The position numbers and the translations under genes were made by a program. From Polyangiaceae bacterium (GTDB taxonomy: Bacteria; Myxococcota_A; Polyangia; Polyangiales; Polyangiaceae): a stretch of 48,141 nucleotides of DNA. The stretch spans positions 1 to 48,141 of the forward strand of contig JAKLKA010000042.1 in the NCBI GenBank assembly GCA_023150915.1. The letters are read 5' to 3'. Below are positions 7,897 to 16,288 of the stretch, piece after piece. How positions within the stretch are numbered: the first letter of the stretch is position 1; each line of letters opens with the position of its first letter. The notes under the pieces were generated by a model. It did no database searches. It was not told the DNA's origin and saw only the letters and a list, made by a program, of their open reading frames with translations.

Positions 7897-9201
7897 ATGT
7901 TGGACGGACGCTGGGTCGCAGACCACCTCGACGAAGCACGCAAGGGGCTCGCACGCCGGTCCCCCGAGACCAGCGCGCTCTTGGACGCCGCAGGGCCGCT
8001 GTTCGAACGGCGGCGCGAGCTGATCGGCAAGACCGAGGCGCTGCAAGCCCGCCGCAACGCCGCCAACGAAGAGATGAGCAAGCTGGCGAAGGGCGGCGAC
8101 AAGGCCACCTTCGCAGCGCGGCGCGACGAGCTGAAAGAGCTGTCGGGGCAGATCAAGACGCTGGAAGACGAGCTGGGCAAGGTCGAGCGCGAGGTCGAAG
8201 AGCGCCTGCTCTCGATCCCCAACCTGCCCCACGCCACCACCCCGGACGGTCAGAGCTCGGACGACAATCCGGTGCAGCGCACCTGGGGCGAGCAGCCCAG
8301 CTACGACTTCGAGCCCAAGCCCCACTGGGAGATCGGGGCGGCCCTGGGGATCCTGGATTTCGAGCGTGCCTCGAAGCTCTCGGGCGCGCGCTTCAGCGTG
8401 CTCTGGGGCATGGGCGCGCGGCTCGAGCGCGCGCTGGTGGCGTTCATGCTCGACCTGCACACCCGCGAACACGGGTACACCGAGGTCTATCCGCCGTTCA
8501 TGGTCAAGGCCGCGGCGCTGCGCGGCACGGGCCAGCTGCCCAAGTTCGAGGCCGATCTGTTCAAGACCTTCCGCAACGATCCCGAAGATCCCGACGCGCT
8601 CTACCTGATCCCCACCGCCGAGGTGCCGGTCACCAACCTGCATGCGGACGAGATCCTCGAGGGCGACCAGCTGCCGCTGGCCTACACGGCGTACACCCCG
8701 TGCTTCCGCAGCGAGGCCGGCTCGTACGGCAAAGACGTCCGCGGGCTCATCCGCCAGCACCAGTTCGACAAGGTCGAAGTGGTGCGCTTCGTTCCGCCCG
8801 AGCAGGGCGCCCAGCAGCTCGAGCTGCTCACCGGCCACGCCGAGAAGGTGCTGCAGCGCCTGGGCCTGCACTACCGCGTGGTCGCGCTGTGCGCCGGCGA
8901 TCTGGGCTTCAGCTCGGTGAAGACCTACGACCTCGAGGTCTGGCTACCGTCGCAGAATGCCTACCGCGAGATCTCGAGCTGCTCGTGGTTCACGGACTAT
9001 CAGGCGCGCCGGGCCAAGATCCGCTTCCGCGCCGAGCCCAAGGGCAAGCCGCGCCTGGTGCACACCCTGAACGGCTCGGGCCTGGCGGTGGGCCGCACGC
9101 TGGTGGCTATCCTCGAGCAGTTCCAGCAGGAAGACGGCAGCGTGATCGTGCCCGAGGCGCTGCGCGCCTTCATGGGAACCGATCGCCTGTCGGCGCGCTG
9201 A
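7897..9201 (+). CDS. serS: Seryl-tRNA synthetase
   Basis: 434 residues, normal length for bacterial SerRS; charges tRNA-Ser in the cytoplasm. An N-terminal coiled-coil arm (~25-110, rich in Glu/Lys/Arg heptads) binds the long variable arm of tRNA-Ser. The class II core has motif 1 near YTEVYPPFM, the TAEVP serine/ATP loop, motif 2 [12 protein letters not shown] with RQHQFDKVE (~270), and motif 3 [15 protein letters not shown] near the C-terminus. All are intact. The start [10 protein letters not shown] fits the family (MLD..). It converges on rnr with only two bases between the stops. A tRNA-Ser(TGA) gene lies at 29825. Confidence 0.97.
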   Translation: MLDGRWVADHLDEARKGLARRSPETSALLDAAGPLFERRRELIGKTEALQARRNAANEEMSKLAKGGDKATFAARRDELKELSGQIKTLEDELGKVEREVEERLLSIPNLPHATTPDGQSSDDNPVQRTWGEQPSYDFEPKPHWEIGAALGILDFERASKLSGARFSVLWGMGARLERALVAFMLDLHTREHGYTEVYPPFMVKAAALRGTGQLPKFEADLFKTFRNDPEDPDALYLIPTAEVPVTNLHADEILEGDQLPLAYTAYTPCFRSEAGSYGKDVRGLIRQHQFDKVEVVRFVPPEQGAQQLELLTGHAEKVLQRLGLHYRVVALCAGDLGFSSVKTYDLEVWLPSQNAYREISSCSWFTDYQARRAKIRFRAEPKGKPRLVHTLNGSGLAVGRTLVAILEQFQQEDGSVIVPEALRAFMGTDRLSAR

Positions 9202-9203
9202 GC

Positions 9204-11540
9204 TCAGCGGCGCCGCCCGCCCTGCTTCTTGCCGCGACCGCCGCTGCGTTTCGGCGGCGCGCCGCGCTTCGCCGGCCCGGCTCGGCCCCCGCGGGCATCC
9301 CGCGCGCCGGGCTTGCCGCGTTCGCCGCGACCCGGCGCCGCCTGCGCCCGGCCCCGGGGTCCGCGATCGCCCGCGCGCCCCAGCCCGCGCAGCGCACGCT
9401 CGGGCACCACGCGCCGCGCCAGCGTCATGCGCCTGAGCACGGCCACGTCCTCGATCTCCACCAGCATGCGGTCGCCCAGGGTGATGCGATCGCCCGAGCG
9501 CAGGCCCACCACCGAGAGCTCGTCTTCGGTGGCTTCATAGTGGTCCGGGCCGAGCACCTCGAACCGCACCAGCACATCCACGAAAGGCGCGTCGAGCGCC
9601 ACGAACAGCCCGCTGCCCACGATGGCGGTCACCGTGCCCTCGAGCACGTCGCCGATGCGCGTGCGCATGTGCAGCGCGCGGTACAGATCCACCACCTCGC
9701 GCTCGACCTCCATCGCGGCGCGCTCGCGGGTGCTGGCCGAGGTCGCCGCCATGCGCAGGTCTTCCACCGCATTGGGCGAAATGTCGATCTTGCCGCCGCG
9801 CAGCACGTGCTTCACCGCGCGGTGCACCACCAGATCCGGGTAGCGGCGGATGGGCGAGGTGAAATGCAGATAGGCCGACGACGCCAGACCAAAGTGCCCG
9901 ATGTTGGCGATGTCGTATTGCGCTTGCTTCATCGAGCGCAGCATCAACATCTCGAGCACCTGCTTCTTCTCGTGCCCCTGGACCTGCGCCAGAAACGCGC
10001 TCACGCCGCGGGGCTCGAGCAGCTCTTCCACCGCCAGATCCAGCCCAATGGTCTCGGCGCAGGCGCCCAGCCGGGCCAGCTTCTGCTCGTCGGGTTTGTC
10101 GTGCACACGATAGATCGCCGGGCAGCGCTTCTTGCCCAACCATTCGGCCACCAGCTCGTTGGCCAAGAGCATCAGCTCTTCGATCATCTGGTAGGCACGC
10201 TTGATGCCCGGGTCTTGCGCGCGTCGCACCACGTCCAGGGGCTCGCCGGTCTGCTCGTCGAGCACGACCTTGGCCTCGGGCAGATCCATGTCCAGCGCAC
10301 CCCGCGCCATGCGCCGCTTGCGCAGCTTGCGGGCCAGCTCGTCCAGGACCTTCAGGTCCTTCTTCATGTGCTCGGCCTGGGCGCTCTTGGGCGGCGCCTC
10401 GGTGAAGCCCAGCGCGCGGGCCACCCCCGGATAGGTCAGCATGGCCTGCGAGCGCATCAGGCCCTCGACGATCTCGAACTTCTTCACCACGCCGCCGCGA
10501 TCGAGCTCGGCGATCACGCACAGGCACAGGCGCTCGGCCTCGGGCATGAGCGAGCACAGATCCGCGGCCAGCGCCGCGGGCAGCATCGGAATGGCGCGAT
10601 CGGGCAGATAGATGGTGCAGCCCCGGGCCCGCGCCTCGGCGTCCAGCTCGCTGCCGGGTTGAACGTATTCGCTGACGTCGGCAATGGCCACCCAGGCGCG
10701 ATAGCCGTCCCCGGCACGCTCGACCCAGACCGCGTCGTCGTGATCGCGCGCATCTTCCGGGTCGATGGTCGGCAGCGGAACGTGGCGCAGGTCCACGCGC
10801 CCGTCGGCATGCAGGCGTGACAGCTTGGCCGCCATGGCCTCGGCCTCGCGCAGCGCGGCGTCGGGGTGCTCTTCTTGGATCTGCTCGCGCAGCAAGATCT
10901 TCTCGACCTCGACCACCGGGTCCCCGGGCGCGCCCAGCACGGCCACCAGATCGGCCTCTGCGTTCTCATTGGCGTAGGCCGGAAAGCGCGTGATGCTGAC
11001 CACGGCCGCGTCGCCGTCGTTGCCCACCTTGGCGTGCGCCGAGACCACGATCGGACCACGGACCCGCGCGTCGTCGGGCTCGAGCCACACGCTCTTGCCC
11101 TTGCGCCGCAGCACCCCGGCCAGGCGCGGGCTACGCCGGGCCACGATCGACTCGATGCGACCCTCGACCCCGCGTGACGTGCGCCCGATGGGCGTCACCT
11201 GCACCCGATCGCCGTGCATCGCACCGCCGATGCCGTCGGGCGCGATGTACACGTCGTCGTGACCCACCGCGGCGACGAAGCCGAAGCCCCGGGGGTGGAC
11301 GCTGAGCATGCCCTCCCAGGTGCTGCCGCCGCTCTCGGGCCGCTTCTGCGCCTTGAAGCGTTGCCCCGAAATCGGCTTGACCGTCCCGTCGAGGCTCAGC
11401 TGATCGAGCAGCGTGAGCAGCCGCGAGTACGAAGCCTCGTCCACGCCCAGCCGGGTCGCGAGCTCACGCGCGTGCAGCGGCCGCTGGGCCTCTTCCAAGC
11501 AGCGCGCGATCTCACCGCGCGCGGGCAGGGGTTTTGCCAT
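9204..11540 (-). CDS. rnr: Ribonuclease R, 3'-5' exoribonuclease
   Basis: 778 residues. An N-terminal winged-helix-like part (~8-60) and cold-shock/OB domains (~75-180) are followed by the RNB nuclease domain (~250-590), with metal-binding aspartates in IDPEDARDHDDA (259-270) and FTSPIRRYPDL. An S1 domain (GTVTAIVGSGLFVAL) and a Lys/Arg/Gly-rich tail of ~70 residues come last. The enzyme degrades structured RNA in a processive manner and acts in RNA quality control. ATG 11540 begins MAKPLPARGE; an upstream in-frame start at 11594 would add 18 atypical residues and run into the divergent promoter region. Confidence 0.95.
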   Translation of the reverse strand: MAKPLPARGEIARCLEEAQRPLHARELATRLGVDEASYSRLLTLLDQLSLDGTVKPISGQRFKAQKRPESGGSTWEGMLSVHPRGFGFVAAVGHDDVYIAPDGIGGAMHGDRVQVTPIGRTSRGVEGRIESIVARRSPRLAGVLRRKGKSVWLEPDDARVRGPIVVSAHAKVGNDGDAAVVSITRFPAYANENAEADLVAVLGAPGDPVVEVEKILLREQIQEEHPDAALREAEAMAAKLSRLHADGRVDLRHVPLPTIDPEDARDHDDAVWVERAGDGYRAWVAIADVSEYVQPGSELDAEARARGCTIYLPDRAIPMLPAALAADLCSLMPEAERLCLCVIAELDRGGVVKKFEIVEGLMRSQAMLTYPGVARALGFTEAPPKSAQAEHMKKDLKVLDELARKLRKRRMARGALDMDLPEAKVVLDEQTGEPLDVVRRAQDPGIKRAYQMIEELMLLANELVAEWLGKKRCPAIYRVHDKPDEQKLARLGACAETIGLDLAVEELLEPRGVSAFLAQVQGHEKKQVLEMLMLRSMKQAQYDIANIGHFGLASSAYLHFTSPIRRYPDLVVHRAVKHVLRGGKIDISPNAVEDLRMAATSASTRERAAMEVEREVVDLYRALHMRTRIGDVLEGTVTAIVGSGLFVALDAPFVDVLVRFEVLGPDHYEATEDELSVVGLRSGDRITLGDRMLVEIEDVAVLRRMTLARRVVPERALRGLGRAGDRGPRGRAQAAPGRGERGKPGARDARGGRAGPAKRGAPPKRSGGRGKKQGGRRR

Positions 11541-11610
11541 GCGCCGGGCATAGCCCGGGCCGCCTCGGCCGTCGCTGGCAAAACGCCGCTCCATCGCCGG
11601 CCGTCCCGAG

Positions 11611-11616
11611 TACTAT
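11611..11616 (+). promoter_or_regulatory. -10-like box TACTAT 9 nt before the VKOR-DsbA start
   Basis: TACTAT followed by GGCCCGACC and GTG 11626. No Shine-Dalgarno in the interval. Confidence 0.45.
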
Positions 11617-11625
11617 GGCCCGACC

Positions 11626-12828
11626 GTGCGCTTCGCCTTCTGGCTCGTCGTTCTGCGCGTCCTTTCGCTGGTCGCTCTCGGGGTGAGTGGCGCGCTCTTG
11701 ATCGACTACGTGAGCTTCAACCCTTCGTTCTGCAGCCCGGGCTCGGGGTGCTCGGCGGTGCGCGCCAGCGGCTGGGGCTACTTGTTCGGGGGCAAGCTGC
11801 CGGTGCCCGCCCTCGGCATCGCGGGGTTCGCGGGCCTGTTCGTGGTCTCGCTCTCGAAAGACCTGCGCAAATGGGTCTTCCCCATGGCCGCCGTGGGCGG
11901 GGTGATGGCCGCGATCTTCATCGCCGTGCAGGCGATCGTGATCCGGGAGTTTTGCACGCTGTGCGTCGCGGTCGACGTGGCGGGCATCGGCGCCGCGCTG
12001 GCGGCCTACTTCAATTCGCGCCAGCCGAGCGCGCGCGACCCCTTCGCCGGGTGGGCCTGGGTCTGCTTCGCGGTGGCCGCGGTGGGCGCCCCGCTGATCT
12101 GGCCCAGCTTCCGCCCCGAAGCGCCGATCCCGCCGGGCATCGTCAGCTACTACCAGAAGGGCAAGATCAACGTCGTCGAGTTCGCCGACTTCGAGTGCCC
12201 GTTCTGCCGGGCGTTGCACCCTTTGCTGAAGAAGCTGGTCGCCGAGAACCCTGGCCGCGTGAACTTCGTGCGGCTCAACATGCCGCTGCCCCGCCATGCC
12301 CGGGCCCTGGACGCCGCCAAAGCCTCGGTCTGCGCCGAGACGCAGGCCAAGGGCGACCCGATGGCCGACAAGCTGTTCGACGACGACAACCTGTCGCGCA
12401 CGAACATCCGTCGCATCGCCGTCGAGCTGGGGCTCGACGCCAAGGCGTTCGATGCGTGCATGGAGGCGCCCACCACCGCCGAGCGCATCGCGCGCGAGTC
12501 GAAGATCTTGCGCGACGCGGGCTTTCAGGGCCTGCCCACCACCTGGGTCGGGGCACGGCAGATCATCGGTCTCCAGTCCGAAGAGGCGTTTCGCGAGGCG
12601 TTCCAGCAGGCGGCCCGCGGTGAAGAGGTCAAGGGCCTTCCCGCCGGGGTGTTCGCGGCGATCGTCGCGGCGGCCGTCGGTGCGGTGGCGTTCCTCGGCC
12701 GGCGGGACGACGACGACGAGGAGCCGGCCCCGCCCGCACGCCACGCCGCAGCCGCCGGCGGCGCCGACGACGACCCGAGCGACACCGGCCGCGGCGCCCA
12801 TGAGTCGGACGACGACGACGACACCTGA
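11626..12828 (+). CDS. Vitamin K epoxide reductase-DsbA fusion, disulfide-forming membrane protein
   Basis: 400 residues. The N-terminal VKOR domain (~1-160) has several TM helices with the loop cysteines Cys36 and Cys42 and the quinone-side CTLC (110-113). It is followed by a periplasmic DsbA/thioredoxin domain with CPFC (191-194) and a GLPTTW cis-proline loop (~325). An additional TM helix (~350-368) and a strongly acidic Asp/Glu-rich tail end the protein. VKOR passes electrons from the DsbA-like domain to quinone, replacing DsbB in oxidative folding; this fits the many Cys-rich exported proteins in the window. Start GTG 11626 is set by the hydrophobic N-terminus and the adjacent promoter box. 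Confidence 0.9.
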   Translation: MRFAFWLVVLRVLSLVALGVSGALLIDYVSFNPSFCSPGSGCSAVRASGWGYLFGGKLPVPALGIAGFAGLFVVSLSKDLRKWVFPMAAVGGVMAAIFIAVQAIVIREFCTLCVAVDVAGIGAALAAYFNSRQPSARDPFAGWAWVCFAVAAVGAPLIWPSFRPEAPIPPGIVSYYQKGKINVVEFADFECPFCRALHPLLKKLVAENPGRVNFVRLNMPLPRHARALDAAKASVCAETQAKGDPMADKLFDDDNLSRTNIRRIAVELGLDAKAFDACMEAPTTAERIARESKILRDAGFQGLPTTWVGARQIIGLQSEEAFREAFQQAARGEEVKGLPAGVFAAIVAAAVGAVAFLGRRDDDDEEPAPPARHAAAAGGADDDPSDTGRGAHESDDDDDT

Positions 12829-12866
12829 ACCCGAGAGGCCCTAGCCGAGCCCGCCGTCCGTTGTGG

Positions 12867-12872
12867 TACACT
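12867..12872 (+). promoter_or_regulatory. -10-like box TACACT, extended TGg, 5 nt before the add start
   Basis: TGGTACACT followed by 5 bases and ATG 12878. It lies downstream of the alternative GTG at 12863, so it argues for the ATG start. Confidence 0.4.
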
Positions 12873-12877
12873 CGGAT

Positions 12878-14038
12878 ATGGCAAAGCAAGATGACCCGGC
12901 GCCCTCCGGAGATGGCGCCATCGTCCCCCTCGAAGTCTTCGAGGCCCTTCCGAAAACCGATCTTCACGTACACCTCGATGGCTCGCTGCGGCTCGAGACC
13001 ATTCTCGACATCGCCAAGGCAGAGCGCATCGAGCTGCCTTCCACCAGCGCCGAGGGCCTGCACGCCGCCATCGGCTGCGGCAAGAACTTCGGCTCACTGG
13101 TCGACTATCTCAAGGGCTTCGACATCACGCTGCGCGTGATGCAAACCGAAGAGTCCCTCGAGCGCATCGCCTTCGAGCTGGCCGAAGACGCCCAGCGCGA
13201 GAACGTCCGCTACATGGAGGTGCGCTATGCGCCCATGCTGCACACCCGCCGCGGCCTGAAGCTGACCAAGGTGGTCGAGGCAGTGCTCGACGGGCTGCGC
13301 CGCGCGCGCGAGACGTACGGCATCAAAGCCAACGTCATCATCTGCGGCATCCGCAACATCTCGCCGGAAAGCTCGTACGAAATGGCCGAGCTGGCCGTGG
13401 CCTACAAGGGCCGCGGGGTGGTCGGCTTCGATCTGGCAGGGGCCGAGGCCGAGTTCCCCGCCAAGCACCATCGCGACTCGTTCCAGCTGGTGCGTGACAA
13501 CAACATCAACTGCACCATCCACGCCGGCGAGGCCTACGGTCCCGAGTCCATCGCGCAAGCCATTCACGTGTGCGGCGCGCACCGCATCGGGCACGGCTGC
13601 CGCCTGCGCGAGAACGGCGACCTCTTGCACTACCTGAACGATCACCGCATCCCGCTCGAGTGCTGCCCGTCCAGCAACGTGCAGACCGGCGCCGTGCGCG
13701 ACGTCGCGAGCCACCCGCTGAAGCTGTATTACGACCTGGGCCTGCGTGTGACGGTGAACACCGACAACCGCCTGATCACCGACACCACGGTGTCGAAAGA
13801 GTTGTGGCTGTGCCACGCCAAGATGGGGCTGTCGTTCTCGGACGTGAAGAGCATCATCGTGGCCGGTTTCAAGTCCAGCTTCCGCCCGTTCCACGAGAAG
13901 CAGGCGGCGTTGCGTCGGGTCACACAAGAGCTGGCGCGCTATGACGAATCCGGCGCGCTCAAGTCCAGCCCGCCGGTCGCCGTCGAATCCCGCCGCGCCC
14001 GCGGCAGCGCCGAGCTGCCCGCCGAACCGCACTCCTGA
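12878..14038 (+). CDS. add: Adenosine deaminase
   Basis: 386 residues, metal-dependent hydrolase converting adenosine to inosine (purine salvage). Zn ligands and catalytic residues are visible: HVHLDGS (His30, His32), HAGEA (His215, Glu218), GHG (His239) and NTDN (Asp296). The NTDNRLITDT form at the last site resembles the actinobacterial-type enzymes rather than the SLNTDDP form. Residues after ~360 are a variable Ser/Pro/Ala tail. ATG 12878 is chosen over GTG 12863 because a -10-like box sits between them. The gene is monocistronic: 49 bases from the VKOR gene and followed by a repeat-containing gap. Confidence 0.92.
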   Translation: MAKQDDPAPSGDGAIVPLEVFEALPKTDLHVHLDGSLRLETILDIAKAERIELPSTSAEGLHAAIGCGKNFGSLVDYLKGFDITLRVMQTEESLERIAFELAEDAQRENVRYMEVRYAPMLHTRRGLKLTKVVEAVLDGLRRARETYGIKANVIICGIRNISPESSYEMAELAVAYKGRGVVGFDLAGAEAEFPAKHHRDSFQLVRDNNINCTIHAGEAYGPESIAQAIHVCGAHRIGHGCRLRENGDLLHYLNDHRIPLECCPSSNVQTGAVRDVASHPLKLYYDLGLRVTVNTDNRLITDTTVSKELWLCHAKMGLSFSDVKSIIVAGFKSSFRPFHEKQAALRRVTQELARYDESGALKSSPPVAVESRRARGSAELPAEPHS

Positions 14039-14074
14039 GGCGGCGTGAAGCACGCTTGCCGGGGAGAGGGAACC

Positions 14075-14094
14075 AACCGCCAAGGTCGCCAAGG
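14075..14094. repeat. Short tandem repeat with ~9-base period (core GCCAAGGTC)
   Basis: ACCGCCAAGGTCGCCAAGGC: two copies of a GCCAAGG unit in the 110-base gap between add and dnaJ. A related array occurs in opposite orientation at 30837-30865. The rest of the 14039-14148 gap shows no gene. Confidence 0.5.
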
Positions 14095-14148
14095 CAAAAT
14101 CAACCGCAGACGCCGACTTCTGCAACGACCTCGAACTTCTTCTTGGCG

Positions 14149-15087
14149 TCAGAATCGGATCGCGGCCCGAACGTCGGTGATGGTGGCCGCCTGCAGCGAG
14201 TCGACCGCGCGTTCGAGCTCGTCGGACTCGAGCTCGGGCAACATCACCATGAAGCGCACGTACAGATCGCCGTGCTGGCTGCCGCGGCGGACCCCCTTCT
14301 TGCTCAGGCGCACCACCTTGCCGCTGTTGGCGTGCTTGGGCACGGTCAGGCTGACCTCACCGTCGGGCGTGGGCACCCGCACCTTGGCGCCGCGATACGC
14401 CTCGCCCACGGTGATGGGCAGATCGAGGTGCAGATCGAGCCCCCGTCGCTCGAACACCGGGTGCGGCGTGACGCGGATGGTCAGCACCAGATCACCGGGC
14501 TTGCCACCCGGGCCGGGCGAGCCGTGGCCCGCGACCCGCACCTTGTCCCCGTCGCCGGCGCCCGGCGGCACGCGCACGGTCACGTCCTCGCCGCCCTCTT
14601 GCACGCGCAGGCTCAGGCTGGCGCCGCGGATCGCGCTGGCAAAGTCCACGGTCACCTCGGCCGCCACGTCAGAGCCCCGCGCCTGCCGCGCGCGGCCGCG
14701 CCCCGGCCCGAAGATGTCGCCGAACAGGTCGCCGAAGCCGCCGCCGTTGCCGCTGCCACCGCTCAAGATGTCGTCCAGCGAGAAGCCCTGGCCCGCGCGC
14801 CCCCGGGCCCCACCGCCCCGGCTGGCCCGCCGATAGGCCCGCGCGGCGTTGGGGTTGAAGCCCTCGCGCAGGCCCTCTTCCCCGAACTCGTCGTACAGCT
14901 TGCGCAGCTTCGGATCGCTGAGCACCTGATAGGCCCGGTTCACCGACTTGAAGCGGCTCTCGATCTTCTTGTCCCCGGGGTGGCGGTCGGGGTGCAGCTT
15001 GGCGGCGAGCTTGCGGTAAGCCTTCTTGATCTCTTCGGCGTCTGCGCCCTTCTCGACGCCGAGCTCGGAATAGAAGTCCGCTGCCAT
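14149..15087 (-). CDS. DnaJ-family co-chaperone without zinc finger (CbpA-like)
   Basis: 312 residues. The J domain (~1-70) has the HPD tripeptide (LHPDRHPGDK, ~32-40), a Gly/Phe-rich linker (~85-130, ending GDLFGDIFGPG), and two C-terminal substrate-binding beta domains (~140-300: VTVDFASAIRG, VRVPPGAGDGDKVRVAG, YRGAKVRVPTPDGEV). The CxxCxGxG zinc region is absent, so this is a type II/CbpA-like partner of DnaK. It is the last gene of a minus-strand set with a methyltransferase and rpoZ; 18 bases separate it from the methyltransferase. No dnaK or grpE is nearby. Confidence 0.92.
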   Translation of the reverse strand: MAADFYSELGVEKGADAEEIKKAYRKLAAKLHPDRHPGDKKIESRFKSVNRAYQVLSDPKLRKLYDEFGEEGLREGFNPNAARAYRRASRGGGARGRAGQGFSLDDILSGGSGNGGGFGDLFGDIFGPGRGRARQARGSDVAAEVTVDFASAIRGASLSLRVQEGGEDVTVRVPPGAGDGDKVRVAGHGSPGPGGKPGDLVLTIRVTPHPVFERRGLDLHLDLPITVGEAYRGAKVRVPTPDGEVSLTVPKHANSGKVVRLSKKGVRRGSQHGDLYVRFMVMLPELESDELERAVDSLQAATITDVRAAIRF

Positions 15088-15105
15088 GAGCTGACGCCTC
15101 TGAAC

Positions 15106-15942
15106 CTACGCCCGCGATCGCGGCTTCGCAACGGGGCGGCGGGTGCGCGCGACCGTGGCGCTGGCCACCAGCGAGTCGGTGTCGGGTCCCGGCTCCTGAT
15201 CCGAGAAGTCGGCGCTGAACTGGATGTCCGAGAACCCGTTGTAGTGCAGCAGTGCTTCCATCTCTCGCGGGAAGAATTGGCGGTGCGACAGCGGAATGCT
15301 GAAGGCTTCGCCCCCCTTGGGCGTCATGTCCATCCAGATCACCAAGAGCTGGCGCAGTGGGTGGTACTCGAAACGCTCGCGGTAGCTCGTGCGCTCGCCG
15401 GTGGTGGGGTGGCGGAAAGCAGGCGCGCTGAACGACCGGTTCGGATCCAGCGCCAGATCGGCGGGCGAGGGCAGCGAGAAATCGAAGACGAAGCGCCCGC
15501 CCGGGGCCAGGTGCTCGCGAACCCGGCTGAAGAAGGCCTCGATGTCGGGCCGCTCGTACAGGTGAAGCACGGTGTTGAACGGCGCGATGACCAGGGGGAA
15601 GCGCCGGCGCAGGCGCACGCTGCGCATGTCGCCGAGCACGGTCTCGACCGCGGCGCCCCCGCGGGCTCGCTTCTGGGCCAGGCTGGCGAGCATGCGCTCG
15701 GACAGGTCGACGCCCACCACGTCGAAGCCGGCGCGGGCCAGCGCGAGGGCCACGCGACCGTTGCCGACGCCGTACTCGAGCACCGGACCGCCGTAGCGCT
15801 TCGCGAGCGCGACGTAGTACGCAACGTCGCGCTTGCGCGCTCGATACGCCAGGTCGTAGTACGCCGGGTCGTCGTAGTGCGCGCGCGCGCCGGCGTCGCG
15901 CACGGCGTCGACGTCGTCGATCACCGGCCCGCGCCCGCCCAT
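15106..15942 (-). CDS. SAM-dependent class I methyltransferase
   Basis: 278 residues. SAM-binding motif I VLEYGVGNGRVALALA at ~residues 55-70 is followed by an acidic strand end (VVGVDLS), GDMR, and motif IV-like PFNTVLHL, all diagnostic of a class I Rossmann methyltransferase. The C-terminal part has LSHRQFFPREMEALLHYNGF, common in small-molecule methyltransferases. ATG 15942 has AAGG 5 bases upstream; GTG 15954, overlapping the rpoZ stop as GTGA, is an alternative. It is cotranscribed between rpoZ and dnaJ. The substrate is unknown. Confidence 0.85.
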   Translation of the reverse strand: MGGRGPVIDDVDAVRDAGARAHYDDPAYYDLAYRARKRDVAYYVALAKRYGGPVLEYGVGNGRVALALARAGFDVVGVDLSERMLASLAQKRARGGAAVETVLGDMRSVRLRRRFPLVIAPFNTVLHLYERPDIEAFFSRVREHLAPGGRFVFDFSLPSPADLALDPNRSFSAPAFRHPTTGERTSYRERFEYHPLRQLLVIWMDMTPKGGEAFSIPLSHRQFFPREMEALLHYNGFSDIQFSADFSDQEPGPDTDSLVASATVARTRRPVAKPRSRA

Positions 15943-15950
15943 GCTCGCCT

Positions 15951-16196
15951 TCACAGCGTGCGGTCGAACTGGATGCACTCCGCGATGTACTCGCGGACGA
16001 CGTCGTCAGCGGTGCGGTGGAAGCGCACGCGACCCTTGGCGATCTCGCGCAGGCTGACCACCGCAGGCTTGTTCTTGGCGTTGACGAGCTGCGGGGCGCC
16101 CTTCATCAGCTGGCGGCAGCGAGTGGCAGCGAGCACCACCAGGGCGAAGCGGTTCTCTTCTTGCTCCAGGCAGTCCTCGACGGTGACGCGGGCCAT
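15951..16196 (-). CDS. rpoZ: RNA polymerase omega subunit
   Basis: 81 residues, the usual size. [30 protein letters not shown] and [15 protein letters not shown] match the omega fold that clamps the beta' C-terminus. A predicted sigma-70 promoter (TTGCGC, 17 bases, TATGGT) and an AAGGAG-type site precede it. It heads an operon with a methyltransferase and a DnaJ homologue rather than with gmk or relA/spoT, the common neighbours in proteobacteria. Confidence 0.93.
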   Translation of the reverse strand: MARVTVEDCLEQEENRFALVVLAATRCRQLMKGAPQLVNAKNKPAVVSLREIAKGRVRFHRTADDVVREYIAECIQFDRTL

Positions 16197-16228
16197 TCTC
16201 GATGTCGCTCCTTCTAAAGGGGGCGCGG

Positions 16229-16257
16229 ACCATAGCCAAGGGCACCCGCCCGCGCAA
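16229..16257 (-). promoter_or_regulatory. Sigma-70-like promoter of rpoZ (TTGCGC-17-TATGGT)
   Basis: On the minus strand TTGCGC (16257-16252) and TATGGT (16234-16229) are 17 bases apart. AGAAGGAGC near 16207-16215 provides a ribosome-binding site, about 11 bases from the ATG, so this transcript should have a leader. Confidence 0.5.
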
Positions 16258-16288
16258 CCTTCAGAAAAACTCGTGGATTAGCAGGCGG

